Source: Fen-1298 sp963833465 (lineage in GTDB: Bacteria > Bacteroidota > Ignavibacteria > UBA10030). From it: a stretch of 64,000 nucleotides of DNA. The notes under the pieces are model-generated. The model did no database searches and was not told the origin of the DNA. It was given only the letters and a program-made list of their open reading frames with translations. Numbering within the stretch: position 1 is the first letter of the stretch; every line of letters starts with the position of its first letter. Location: assembly GCA_963833465.1 (NCBI GenBank), contig CAWHXW010000004.1, positions 124,001 to 188,000 on the forward strand, written 5' to 3'. Position numbers and translations under genes: made by a program. Shown piece after piece: positions 1 to 8,167 of the stretch.

Positions 1-851
1 TCACCAAAGCCAGGAGCTTTCACTGCACAAATGCGAAGTGTGCCACGCAATTTGTTCACAACGAGTGTAGCAAGCGCCTCGCCTTCGACTTCTTCCGAGA
101 TGATGAGCAAGCTCTTGCCAGCTTGAGCAATTTTTTCCAATATCGGTAAAAGATCTTTCATGGCGCTAATTTTTTTGTCATGAATAAGGATATATGGATT
201 TTCGAGAATGGTTTCCATTCTATCTGCATCAGTCACAAAATATGGCGAAAGATACCCGCGGTCGAACTGCATTCCTTCGACGACTTCTAATGTTGTTTCC
301 GTGCCTTTTGCTTCTTCAACGGTTATAACTCCGTCTTTGCCTACTTTTTCCATAGCATTAGCAATCAAATCACCAATTGCGCGATCATTATTTGCGGAGA
401 TAGAACCGACTTGTGCAATCTTTTCCTTGTCGTCACCAACAGTCTTGCTGATTTCTTTGAGGCCCTCGACAACTTTCTTTACAGCGAGATCGATTCCACG
501 TTTTAAATCCATTGGGTTCGCACCTGCAGTTACATTCTTCAATCCTTCGCGCACAATTGCTTGTGCAAGAATTGTCGCTGTGGTAGTTCCGTCTCCGGCT
601 ACGTCAGATGTCTTAGAAGCAACTTCGCGAACCATCTGTGCTCCCATATTTTCGATTGGATCAGAAAGTTCTATTTCTTTTGCAACCGTCACACCGTCTT
701 TTGTAATAGTTGGCGCACCAAATTTTTTATCAATAACAACATTGCGTCCCTTGGGACCGAGCGTCACCTTTACTGCATTTGCGAGTTGATCAACACCTTT
801 TTTTAAAGCGGCGCGCGCTTCTGTATCATAATTAATTAATTTCGATGCCAT
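1..851 (-). CDS. groEL: Chaperonin GroEL, 5' part only (gene runs off the left edge)
   Basis: ATP-driven Hsp60 chaperonin of the cytoplasm that folds proteins together with GroES. About 283 N-terminal codons are visible and open to base 1; the C-terminal half lies outside. The protein begins MASKLINYDTEAR, and the ATPase motif GDGTT is at residues 86-90 with the catalytic Asp at 87. The equatorial, intermediate and first apical segments follow normally (for example TVEEAKGTET). The ATG at 849-851 has an AAGGAG ribosome site about 9 bases upstream. groES lies 19 bases upstream on the same strand, so this is the standard groES-groEL operon, controlled by the CIRCE element upstream of groES. Identity is certain; only completeness is unknown. 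Confidence 0.97.
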   Translation of the reverse strand, partial: MASKLINYDTEARAALKKGVDQLANAVKVTLGPKGRNVVIDKKFGAPTITKDGVTVAKEIELSDPIENMGAQMVREVASKTSDVAGDGTTTATILAQAIVREGLKNVTAGANPMDLKRGIDLAVKKVVEGLKEISKTVGDDKEKIAQVGSISANNDRAIGDLIANAMEKVGKDGVITVEEAKGTETTLEVVEGMQFDRGYLSPYFVTDADRMETILENPYILIHDKKISAMKDLLPILEKIAQAGKSLLIISEEVEGEALATLVVNKLRGTLRICAVKAPGFG

Positions 852-870
852 ATTCTTTTTCTCCTTTTAC

Positions 871-1161
871 TTACTTTGGCATAATGGCAAAGATATCACT
901 TTCGCGCATAAGCAAAAGTTCTTCACCTTCAATAGTGACTTCAGTTCCGGAATACTTTCCGTATAGAACTTTATTGCCGACTTTTACTTCCATCGGGATA
1001 GCTTTTCCATCATCAGAAATTTTTCCCGGTCCGACAGCAATTACTTCGCCCCAAACTGGTTTTTCTTTTGCAGTATCTGGGACAATAATACCGCCTTTTG
1101 TCATTTCTTCGGCTTTAGACGGCTTAACAACAACGCGATCTGCCAATGGTTTGAGCATCAT
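871..1161 (-). CDS. groES: Co-chaperonin GroES
   Basis: A 96-residue Hsp10 that caps the GroEL ring. It has the expected length and landmarks: LKPLADRVVVKP at the N-terminus, the mobile loop around residues 18-34 (EEMTKGGIIVPDTAKEK), and a GEVIAVGPG strand. The ORF begins with two consecutive ATGs. The first, at 1159-1161, has an AGGAGG site 6 bases upstream and is preferred. It is the first gene of the groESL operon. A perfect CIRCE inverted repeat lies about 45 bases upstream of the start. Confidence 0.97.
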   Translation of the reverse strand: MMLKPLADRVVVKPSKAEEMTKGGIIVPDTAKEKPVWGEVIAVGPGKISDDGKAIPMEVKVGNKVLYGKYSGTEVTIEGEELLLMRESDIFAIMPK

Positions 1162-1206
1162 ACAAGGCCCTCCTTTTAATTTTATAAATAATGTATAAAA
1201 AATGAA

Positions 1207-1233
1207 TTAGCACTCTAATTCTATGAGTGCTAA
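1207..1233. promoter_or_regulatory. CIRCE operator (HrcA binding site) of groESL
   Basis: TTAGCACTC at 1207-1215, a 9-base spacer, then GAGTGCTAA at 1225-1233. Both arms match the CIRCE consensus exactly. CIRCE is the known operator of the heat-shock repressor HrcA; hrcA itself is not in this window. The site lies between the groES start and the sigma/anti-sigma operon, where it would control groESL transcription. Confidence 0.96.
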
Positions 1234-1275
1234 TATATTAACAGAAGGCATTAAAGTCAAGAGAAATTTGATTTT

Positions 1276-1830
1276 TTAAGATTTGTACATTCGATTTAAG
1301 AAGAAATGCCCAGCTATTTGATCAATAAATACGAGTAGAATGATGGCAAATAATGAATAAACGATAATGCGAATTTGAGACGAAGTCGCGGCTTGAACCA
1401 ATAATCTTGCTGTGAAATATGTACTAATTTGATTACTGCCGTCATTTATAATTTTAATGAACTCTGGATAATGTTTAATTTGCACCTGTGTACCATTTTG
1501 AAAAGAACCGATTTGTGCAACCGAAAACACATATCCTAAGAAGGCGAGGATTAATGCCATTGCAAAAATATTACCCAAATTGCGAAGTATCCATTCATAC
1601 AATATTTTCTTTTTAGTGGGGATAATAGCACTGAGAATATTCCTTTCAAAATTATCTGAAGGATTGATAAGCTCCATCTTCCGCGATAATTCTAATATCG
1701 ATTGCTGTAACTCAATTTCTCGGTGGCAATGTTTGCATAATTTGTAATGATTCAAATATTCTATTATTTCGTTTTGTTTTAAATCTCCATCTGCAATTCT
1801 ACAGATGATCTCGAAAGAAAGATGTTCCAT
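1276..1830 (-). CDS. Membrane anti-sigma factor with zinc-binding (ZAS-type) motif
   Basis: A 184-residue protein that probably sequesters the ECF sigma factor encoded 14 bases upstream in the same operon. The N-terminal cytoplasmic part carries H-x3-C-x2-C (HYKLCKHC, about residues 29-36), the signature of zinc-containing anti-sigma domains. Two hydrophobic helices follow (about residues 86-110 and 152-175) with a short segment between them. This arrangement fits an anti-sigma factor anchored in the inner membrane that senses envelope or redox stress. The periplasmic part is not recognisable, so the signal is unknown. Function is inferred from the motif plus gene order. Confidence 0.82.
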   Translation of the reverse strand: MEHLSFEIICRIADGDLKQNEIIEYLNHYKLCKHCHREIELQQSILELSRKMELINPSDNFERNILSAIIPTKKKILYEWILRNLGNIFAMALILAFLGYVFSVAQIGSFQNGTQVQIKHYPEFIKIINDGSNQISTYFTARLLVQAATSSQIRIIVYSLFAIILLVFIDQIAGHFFLNRMYKS

Positions 1831-1844
1831 TGTTTATATCCTTT

Positions 1845-2429
1845 TTATTCCTTTACTACGAGAGAATGTTCCATTCTCTTTACGATTGCCTCGCGCAAAA
1901 TAACACGTGCCCGAAAGAGTCTTGCCTTTACTGTTCCAAGAGGCAATCCTGTCACTTGAACGATTTCTTCATAACTCAATTCTTGTACAGCAAATAATGT
2001 AAATGTACTTCCATAAACAACAGGCAATTTTTCAACTTCTTCATATACAATCTTTGAAAATTCGTCAGATTCTATTCTAATGTCAGGTTGTATTTCATCC
2101 GACTCAATTTCCATTTGGAATCCATAATCATCTTCGATATCAATTGAGAGCGAATTAATTTCCTTTTTTTTGCTTACTGCAGTTGCACACGTATTATAGA
2201 CAATTCGATAAAACCAAGTAGAAAAACTCGATTTCCATTCAAACGAAGATAATGCTTGATACATCCGTATAAAAGAATCCTGCAAAGCTTCTTCAGCATC
2301 TTCGCGATTCTTTAATATTCGAAACGCCAATGTCATAGCTTTGGCTTTGTGTCTATTTACAAGTCTCCCGAATGCTTGTACGTTGCCATCAAGCACTTGC
2401 TGTATAATCTCTTTGTCCAGATCTCTCAT
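1845..2429 (-). CDS. ECF-type RNA polymerase sigma factor (sigma-70 family, RpoE-like)
   Basis: A 194-residue group-4 sigma factor. Region 2 is clear (about residues 25-85, including EEALQDSFIRMYQAL and FSTWFYRIVYNTC). Region 4 is a helix-turn-helix near the C-terminus (LSYEEIVQVTGLPLGTVKAR). A short acidic linker separates them. The ATG at 2427-2429 is preferred over a TTG one codon upstream. The anti-sigma gene follows 14 bases downstream. A TGAAAC...CGTGTC promoter-like pair upstream suggests autoregulation (separate entry). Region 4 contains Cys-free sequence typical of ECF factors. Confidence 0.93.
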   Translation of the reverse strand: MRDLDKEIIQQVLDGNVQAFGRLVNRHKAKAMTLAFRILKNREDAEEALQDSFIRMYQALSSFEWKSSFSTWFYRIVYNTCATAVSKKKEINSLSIDIEDDYGFQMEIESDEIQPDIRIESDEFSKIVYEEVEKLPVVYGSTFTLFAVQELSYEEIVQVTGLPLGTVKARLFRARVILREAIVKRMEHSLVVKE

Positions 2430-2454
2430 CAAAATCTACCGCCGGTTATACATT

Positions 2455-2485
2455 ATTAGACACGATTTTTATCTGTAAAGTTTCA
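2455..2485 (-). promoter_or_regulatory. Putative ECF-type promoter of the sigma/anti-sigma operon
   Basis: Read on the minus strand, TGAAAC (2485-2480) is followed after 15 bases by CGTGTCTAAT (2464-2455). This resembles the GAAC / CGTC pattern recognised by many ECF sigma factors. It lies just upstream of the sigma gene, as expected for an autoregulated ECF operon. Based on motif reading only. Confidence 0.5.
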
Positions 2486-2495
2486 GAAGAATTCC

Positions 2496-2522
2496 TGAAA
2501 CCTTTTTTTTAAAATTCTGGTC
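2496..2522 (+). promoter_or_regulatory. Putative divergent ECF-type promoter of the DUF6249-like gene
   Basis: On the plus strand TGAAAC (2496-2501) is followed after 17 bases by GGTC (2519-2522), a weaker match to an ECF -10 element. TGAAAC is the mirror image of the -35 box of the opposite promoter, so both lie in one palindrome (GTTTCAG at 2480-2486, CTGAAAC at 2495-2501). The hairpin is followed by eight T residues at 2103+400 (2503-2510) and could instead be an intrinsic terminator or attenuator. Confidence 0.33.
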
Positions 2523-2577
2523 AAAATTAATAAAGCAGTTAATCAATATCAATCACAACAAATAATTGGAGAAAATT

Positions 2578-2955
2578 ATGAATCCCGAAATGATTGGCAT
2601 CCTTGTTCCTATAGCGCTCTTCGCTACAATAGCAGTAGTATTGTGGAAATACTTTGAAGGCAGAAATAAAGAGCGAATTGTCATGCTTGAGAAGGGAATT
2701 AATCCACTCGAATTCAAATCCATTAAACGGCTTCAGATCTCGCAAGGAAATATTCTGAGTAATATTAAATTGGGACTCCTTTTTGGTTTTGTCGGGATTG
2801 GAATACTTATAGGTTACCAGCTTCACAATGTTTTCGGAGTTGATTATGAAATTGCAGTTTTTGGCAGCGTTTTGATCTGCGGCGGATTAGCATTAATAAT
2901 TTTCTATTTCATAGCTGCTAAGAAAATTAAAGAGAAGAAGGATGGCGAAAACTGA
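2578..2955 (+). CDS. Small membrane protein, DUF6249-like
   Basis: A 125-residue protein with an N-terminal helix (about residues 5-24), a short amphipathic cytoplasmic stretch containing KERIVMLEKGINP, and two further helices (about 64-84 and 94-115), ending in a Lys-rich tail. The segment with RxxMLEKG followed by two helices is typical of the DUF6249 family, whose function is unknown. The ATG at 2578 is chosen because GGAG at 2568-2571 sits 6 bases upstream; an in-frame TTG at 2566 overlaps that site. It is divergent from the ECF sigma operon and may belong to its regulon. Confidence 0.7.
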   Translation: MNPEMIGILVPIALFATIAVVLWKYFEGRNKERIVMLEKGINPLEFKSIKRLQISQGNILSNIKLGLLFGFVGIGILIGYQLHNVFGVDYEIAVFGSVLICGGLALIIFYFIAAKKIKEKKDGEN

Positions 2956-2971
2956 TTTCATAATAAAACTT

Positions 2972-3000
2972 GAAAGCCGGCGTGATTATCTCCGGCTTTC
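2972..3000. terminator. Intrinsic terminator between convergent genes
   Basis: GAAAGCCGG (2972-2980), an 11-base loop, and CCGGCTTTC (2992-3000), a perfect 9-bp stem followed by TTCCTTT. It sits between the convergent ends of the DUF6249-like gene and the aldehyde dehydrogenase gene and may act in both directions. Confidence 0.8.
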
Positions 3001-3019
3001 TTCCTTTAATTATGATTTT

Positions 3020-4588
3020 TCATTTCTGAAACGTGCGAAAGAATACTTTTACTAACCTTATGCCGCCCATAATTTTTTTTCCGAGATTTTTTGAATATAA
3101 AAATTCCAATGCACCTTTGAGTCCGTTATAAACTTTTTTGTTATGCGGATGCCACCACATATTCTTTTGCACAAACGGAAGGATATCATCTACAACACAA
3201 CGCGGCTGAGTCATTTCTTCTAAACCAATGTAACCGTGAGTACGGCCAATACCAGACTCTTTCCAGCCGCCCCAAGGAGTTTCCGCAAGTCCATGACTCA
3301 TCAAGTGATCATTGATCATGACAGAGCCAACTTCAAGTTTCGATGCAATTTTACGTCCTTTGCGTCGATTCTTCGTCCAAACCGATGCAGTTAATCCTAA
3401 CTTTGAAGTATTGGCACGAGAAATTGCTTCTTCCAAGCTTTCCACTTTCTGAACAGCGAGTATCGGCCCAAAAATTTCCTCATTCACTACCATCATATCA
3501 TCACTAATATTTTCTAAAATTATCGGAGGACAAAATAATCCCTTTCCTTTTTTTTCCAACTTCCTTATTTCAGGATATGCCTTTGCTCCTTTTTTGATAG
3601 CATCTGCAAATAGGTCTTGTATTTTTTTCCACTGTTCCTTTGTGGTCATCGAACCAATATCGATATTTGAATCGATATCGACTCCTTGTTTTAATTCACT
3701 TATCTTCGATTTTAGGTTTGAAAGAAATTCATCATATATTTTCGATTCCACGTAAATTCGTTCTACGCCAGCACAAGACTGCCCAGAATTTGAAAGTCCC
3801 GCCCAGATTGCCCCACCGGCAGCGCGATTTAGATTTGCATCATTGCATACAATCATAGCATCATTTCCACCTAATTCCAACGAAAGCGGAACCAAATGTT
3901 TCGCTGCCTTTTCCATCAAATACTTACCGACCGGTACTGAACCAGTAAAGAATAACTTATTAATTCCGGAATTCAAAAATGCATCGCCTGCAATTTTTCC
4001 CGGTAAATTTATCAGATGAAAAATATTTTTGGGTAGGTTTCCAGCTTCGACACATTCTTTAATAATCCTGCCTACTTCAAGGGAATGAGACGCAACTTTA
4101 AGTACTACACCATTGCCGGCAATGAGTGCCATAGCAATTTCATGAAATGGAATTGAAAACGGATAATTCCACGGACTTATTATTCCGACAACACCCACCG
4201 GTACGCGATCTACATATGATCGTTTGTTAATTGTTAAAATACTGCCGCCGCTCAGTCGTCTTCGCCTTAGAATTTTTTTTGCATTTTTAGCATAATAAGT
4301 AATCGCCATCGAAGCAGAAAGCACTTCGGTGCTGAGCGCATCAATTTTCGTTTTGCCGCTTTCTATAGATATGACATTAGAAATTCTATCTGCATTTTCC
4401 ACAATAAAATCGCGAATTACAAAAAGGTAGTGAGCCCGCTCATTAAAACTCAATTCTGCCCAACGATGCTGGGCAGCTTTCGCCAAAGCGACAGCTTGTT
4501 CCAATTCGTCAACTGTATTCTCTAATGTTTTAGAGATGATTTCTCCCGTTGCGGGATTAATTGATTTTGTTGATTTTCTTGATGGCAT
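3020..4588 (-). CDS. NAD(P)-dependent aldehyde dehydrogenase (succinate-semialdehyde dehydrogenase-like)
   Basis: A 522-residue ALDH-superfamily enzyme that oxidises an aldehyde to the acid. Landmarks: SPWNYP with the oxyanion Asn at 141, the cofactor loop FTGSVPVG at about 214-221, general base Glu238 in LELGG, and nucleophile Cys272 in GQSCAG. The C-terminus is about 40 residues longer than a minimal ALDH, as in membrane-associated members of the family. The substrate is not readable from sequence. It lies 151 bases downstream of an SDR and a lipocalin on the same strand; the three may form a lipid- or aldehyde-related unit. Confidence 0.9.
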   Translation of the reverse strand: MPSRKSTKSINPATGEIISKTLENTVDELEQAVALAKAAQHRWAELSFNERAHYLFVIRDFIVENADRISNVISIESGKTKIDALSTEVLSASMAITYYAKNAKKILRRRRLSGGSILTINKRSYVDRVPVGVVGIISPWNYPFSIPFHEIAMALIAGNGVVLKVASHSLEVGRIIKECVEAGNLPKNIFHLINLPGKIAGDAFLNSGINKLFFTGSVPVGKYLMEKAAKHLVPLSLELGGNDAMIVCNDANLNRAAGGAIWAGLSNSGQSCAGVERIYVESKIYDEFLSNLKSKISELKQGVDIDSNIDIGSMTTKEQWKKIQDLFADAIKKGAKAYPEIRKLEKKGKGLFCPPIILENISDDMMVVNEEIFGPILAVQKVESLEEAISRANTSKLGLTASVWTKNRRKGRKIASKLEVGSVMINDHLMSHGLAETPWGGWKESGIGRTHGYIGLEEMTQPRCVVDDILPFVQKNMWWHPHNKKVYNGLKGALEFLYSKNLGKKIMGGIRLVKVFFRTFQK

Positions 4589-4739
4589 TTCTGTATTCCG
4601 AATAGATATTGAAAATTTTGAATTTTATATTTTGTATTTATTGATTTGCGATTTAGTGGTTCTATTATGTTTGATTTAATAATTTTCAATCGGGCAATTT
4701 AAATTATATACTGAACTCAACTACTCATTTTCTCAACGA

Positions 4740-5573
4740 CTAAGATACTTTTTTCTCTCTTCCGTACCAAGTTTTCATGCTTCCCGCAACTCCCATAATA
4801 ATAAGAAATCGCTGAAACCAACGATCAGGCAGCATAGCGCGAAATCGAAGATTGAGATTTATTGTTCTTGGACGTTTGGGAGAATATTTACCTCTCTTTA
4901 ATGCATCGTTGACTATTGCCTTTGCGATGACATCGTGATCCTTAACTAAAGGAACAATCCATCGGCCCGGAATACCTAATTTTGCACCTTCAAACATTCC
5001 GGTTGCAATATATCCCGGATGAATCGTAGAAAATTTTACTCCGGATTTTCCATTGTTCAATGCCTCCATTCTAAGTGATTCTGTTAATCCCCACACTGCC
5101 CATTTTGTCGCTGTATATACCGCGAGTCCTGCAACACCGATTGTTCCAGCAGCTGAAGAAATATTGACGATATGTCCAAGATTACGATCGTACATCTCAG
5201 GAAGAAATGCTCTTGTCGTATAAAGCAATGCTGTCAAATTCACATCAATAGTTCTTTCCCAATCTTTATCCGGCCGTTCGAGAAATTCTCCGCCTGAAAC
5301 ATAACCGGCATTATTGACAAGTATATCAACTTTTCCCATTTCTTTCTTTGCTGTCTTGACAAGTTTATAAATCTGCTCTTTTTTTGTTACATCACATTGG
5401 TGAACAAATACTTTCCCTAATACTGAAAGTTCGTTTTTTGCTTGCGTGAGGGCAGTTATGTTTAAATCCCAGATAGTTACAACAGCACCTTCTTTGAGAA
5501 GTCGTTTGCTTGTTGCAAATCCGATGCCCATTGCTCCGCCGGTTACAATTACACATTTATCTTTGAGTTCCAT
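4740..5573 (-). CDS. Short-chain dehydrogenase/reductase (SDR)
   Basis: A 277-residue Rossmann-fold oxidoreductase. The N-terminal TGGAMGIG (11-18) is the classical SDR glycine motif. Asp36 at the end of the second strand favours NAD(H). NNAG is at 87-90, and the catalytic Ser139/140, Tyr153 and Lys157 lie in NISSAAG and YTATK. The C-terminal 50 residues are basic and hydrophobic, suggesting membrane contact. The start has a GGAG site. It follows the lipocalin gene by 40 bases and precedes the aldehyde dehydrogenase. Its substrate is unknown. Confidence 0.92.
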   Translation of the reverse strand: MELKDKCVIVTGGAMGIGFATSKRLLKEGAVVTIWDLNITALTQAKNELSVLGKVFVHQCDVTKKEQIYKLVKTAKKEMGKVDILVNNAGYVSGGEFLERPDKDWERTIDVNLTALLYTTRAFLPEMYDRNLGHIVNISSAAGTIGVAGLAVYTATKWAVWGLTESLRMEALNNGKSGVKFSTIHPGYIATGMFEGAKLGIPGRWIVPLVKDHDVIAKAIVNDALKRGKYSPKRPRTINLNLRFRAMLPDRWFQRFLIIMGVAGSMKTWYGREKKVS

Positions 5574-5613
5574 ACATTAGCTCCATTCAATCGTTGGAAG
5601 AAAGTTATAGATA

Positions 5614-6160
5614 TTATTGGCGTACTTTGTAGATTAAAGAAATATTAAATCCCAATTCGCCTGCTTTCCTAATTAATCTATCATAGATAGCATGATCTAA
5701 ATTAGGTGTTCTACTCAAAATCCAAAAATATTCCTTTGAGCTGCTTGTCACCATCGCATAAGAGTAATTCACTGTATCGAGTTCAATTACTTTATAGTCA
5801 GCGTAAAAAAGCCAGAAGAAGCTTACTTCTAAAAATGCTCCGGCAGCCGTATCCTTCAAGCGCGCTTTACCATTAGCTTCTTTCCATTCACCTTTAACTG
5901 TATCGAATCCCTTATTGAGTACATTTATCTTGCCATCATCACGTAACGTATATGTAGCAGTCACTTTATCCAATCCATTTTCAAACGAATGGGGAAGACG
6001 TGCTATCTCAGTACCATGTTCCAAGATATCGCTGAAGATCGAAGGACTTAACCGCTGGAATGGATTCCGTGCTCATTTCTTTCGAAACTGAACATCCAAA
6101 CACCGGTAAAATAATAAGTGGAAGGCTCAAAACGATTGATGGTAATTGACTTGAACTCAT
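5614..6160 (-). pseudogene. blc: Lipocalin-family outer-membrane lipoprotein (Blc-like), interrupted by a one-base frameshift
   Basis: The reading frame begins at ATG 6158-6160 behind AAGGA and encodes a lipoprotein signal peptide with lipobox VFGC, then FDLQRYLGTWY, the hallmark lipocalin start. There the frame hits TGA at 6008-6010. After one extra base (A at 6010 on the plus strand) the next frame continues exactly where a Blc protein should (EIARLPHSFENGL) and runs to 5614. Total length is 547 bases, one more than a multiple of three, and the corrected product is about 181 residues. Blc proteins bind lipids or fatty acids at the outer membrane. Either a real pseudogene or a consensus error; a TTG-started 136-residue ORF alone would lack the first strand. 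Confidence 0.85.
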
Positions 6161-6600
6161 ACTGATCCTTCTTTCGGATGATGTACGGTTTAATAATTAA
6201 AAATGTAAAGAAAATGAATGGAAAGAGCAAAGGAAGATTTTAAGATGTGCTTCTACTTCTTATCGGTTTCAACTATTCTTCCGATAACGCTGTTTTAATG
6301 TTTTCTTATAATTAAAATAAAAACTGCGTGTTTGTGGTTTTTTCAAAATGGAATCTGGATTTGCAGCAGTAACAGTAATTTGCAGAGAATTGCATTGAAA
6401 CCGAAGTAGCTTCTTATTACATCGATACATTTTATCTTTTCTTGCAAAACTTTCTGAGCCAGCAACGCTTCTCACCATATCGCGACAATACATTTTACAT
6501 CAAGATAACACGGATGTAGTGTCCACAATCTTATATGTCTTATTTCTTTTCGACGATTATCTTCACTCAATTATAAACTAAATATTAACATATAATTTTT
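6161..6600. other. Intergenic region, 440 bases, no gene recognised
   Basis: Two short minus-strand ORFs (6048-6230, which overlaps the lipocalin signal peptide in another frame, and 6269-6493) have no recognisable domain, no ribosome site and irregular composition. I see no RNA, repeat or terminator here. Confidence 0.5.
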
Positions 6601-6962
6601 TTAATTTAATGAGACATTTAATTCTTTCGCGATTGCATCTATTAGGTCTTCTCTCGGTAATGCCCCAACGGACATCTTTGGCTTGCCTTCTTTTGGAATA
6701 AACAGCATTGATGGAATACTGCGGATTCCAAATATTCCTGCAAGTTCCTGTTCGTCATCTACATTAACCTTGTAGAAATTCACCTTACCAGCAAATTCTA
6801 CTGATAGATCATCGATAATCGGACCCACCATTCGACAAGGTCCGCACCATGGCGCCAAAAATCTATCACAGCCGGAATATCTCCTTCAAATTTCCATTCC
6901 TTATTTTTTTCGTAATTAAATACTTTTTGTAAAAAATTATCTTTTGTCAAATGCTCAGTCAT
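6601..6962 (-). pseudogene. Thioredoxin, interrupted by a one-base deletion at the active-site segment
   Basis: The frame starts at ATG 6960-6962 (MTEHLTKDNFLQK), reaches IPAVIDFW, then loses one base near 6853-6856. The adjacent frame continues as APWCGPC, the redox active site, and runs through NVDDEQELAGIFGIRSIP (with the cis-Pro) to the stop at 6601. The total of 362 bases is one short of a multiple of three; restoring a G gives the continuous DFWAPWCGPC and a 120-residue product of normal thioredoxin length. The lesion falls in a G-run, where base-calling errors are common. The redox function would be retained if the gap is an error. Confidence 0.86.
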
Positions 6963-7096
6963 TATTAATTCCTCTCGTTGTTACATATTTTATCTACAAC
7001 TATACATATTTTTAACACTTTTATAAGATCATGAGTTCCTAAAAGGAATTTAAATAAGAATACAGATAGGCCGAAACAATTAACAGGTTGATTGAC

Positions 7097-7945
7097 TTAA
7101 TTCTTTACACAGCGATAACGAAAATTTTTAGATATACGCTGATCGCCAATCATTCCTTCAAGGCGTACGGAAAGTGTATTGTTTGCTTCTTTATAAAATA
7201 AAATACGTTGTGGAAAACTATTCAAAGAATTTGCAAATGTTGCTTGTTCATCCCCGAGTTCTACGAGTTTAAATTCCATTGCAGCTCTGTCGGAAGGCTG
7301 TAAAATATAAACAACACCGCTATCTGTTTGCATTAGGCGTAAATATTCAAAAGAAGTCAATTTATTATCTGCAACTTCTCTTGATATACCGATCATTGAG
7401 TTACCTAACGGTCTCGCCCAGTACTCCTCAAAAGTACTTTGGCGGTCTCGTGACTCCCATTCTCCTGCAATCCAATCTAAATTTTTTAACTTGGCTTTCT
7501 TTAATCGCTCACTCATTACCATCAGCTTCAATGTAACAGAATCAACCGGTCCAGATTTCGAAGGCATCGAATGTATTGTATCAGATTGATTTCGGTCAGA
7601 TGTGTTAAGAGATTCTTTTGGAGTAAGGACTAACGGAATTATAACGGAATCCTTCTTAAGAACCGGAACAGCGATAGTGGTGTCCTTTGAAATTAGTTTT
7701 ATTGCCGCAGTATTCGTGTCCGTCTTCACATTCGAAGTAGATACATTTTGCAAGTTTTGATTGGCAGGTTGAGTAGAAGCGGATTTCTTTTTCGCTTTCT
7801 TTTTCTTTTTGATTTGTGTTTGAGATGTCTTAACCTGAGTACTATCAGTTTTGTTCTCTGTCTGTGCTGCCATATCATCATAAATGATAAACGATAATAC
7901 GATGACACAGATAACTATCGATAATATCCGAGGTTTTATTTTCAA
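7097..7945 (-). CDS. Exported or membrane-anchored protein with C-terminal DUF6265 domain
   Basis: A 282-residue protein of unknown function. It has an N-terminal hydrophobic segment (about residues 8-24), then a Lys-rich stretch (around 45-58) and a Ser/Thr/Asn-rich linker to about residue 150. The rest reads as a DUF6265 beta domain: LDWIAGEWESR, EEYWARPLGNSMIG, FEYLRL, FPQRILF and LSVRLEG. DUF6265 proteins are lipocalin-like in predicted shape, but no activity is established. The linker suggests display in the periplasm or on a membrane. It stands alone between a thioredoxin gene and a Spy-like gene. Confidence 0.72.
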   Translation of the reverse strand: MKIKPRILSIVICVIVLSFIIYDDMAAQTENKTDSTQVKTSQTQIKKKKKAKKKSASTQPANQNLQNVSTSNVKTDTNTAAIKLISKDTTIAVPVLKKDSVIIPLVLTPKESLNTSDRNQSDTIHSMPSKSGPVDSVTLKLMVMSERLKKAKLKNLDWIAGEWESRDRQSTFEEYWARPLGNSMIGISREVADNKLTSFEYLRLMQTDSGVVYILQPSDRAAMEFKLVELGDEQATFANSLNSFPQRILFYKEANNTLSVRLEGMIGDQRISKNFRYRCVKN

Positions 7946-8100
7946 GTTTGTTTAATCATTGGATTTATTTATACATATTATAAGAAAATTTATAAATAGA
8001 CTTACCAACATGCAAGTATAACTTTAAAATATCGTTTTAAATGTTGTTAATCCAAAATAACGATTTTTAAATTACTACTTTATCTGTGAGTATAGAGGTA

Positions 8101-8140
8101 AAAATGAGAAACGGCACAATTATGTAATTGTACCGTTTCT
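8101..8140 (-). terminator. Intrinsic terminator of the Spy/CpxP-like gene
   Basis: Arms at 8107-8121 and 8126-8140 form a 14-bp stem with one C/A mismatch and an ATGT loop. On the minus strand it is followed by CATTTTTA. It lies 28 bases downstream of the gene ending at 8168. Confidence 0.8.
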
Positions 8141-8167
8141 ATTTGAAATTCACCGTAATGAACAAAC

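Noticed and set aside
208..789. Plus-strand ORF of 193 codons
   Set aside because: Antisense to groEL; composition and lack of a ribosome site show it is a shadow.
6048..6493. Two short minus-strand ORFs between lipocalin and thioredoxin
   Set aside because: One overlaps the lipocalin signal peptide in another frame; neither has a domain, homology cue or ribosome site.
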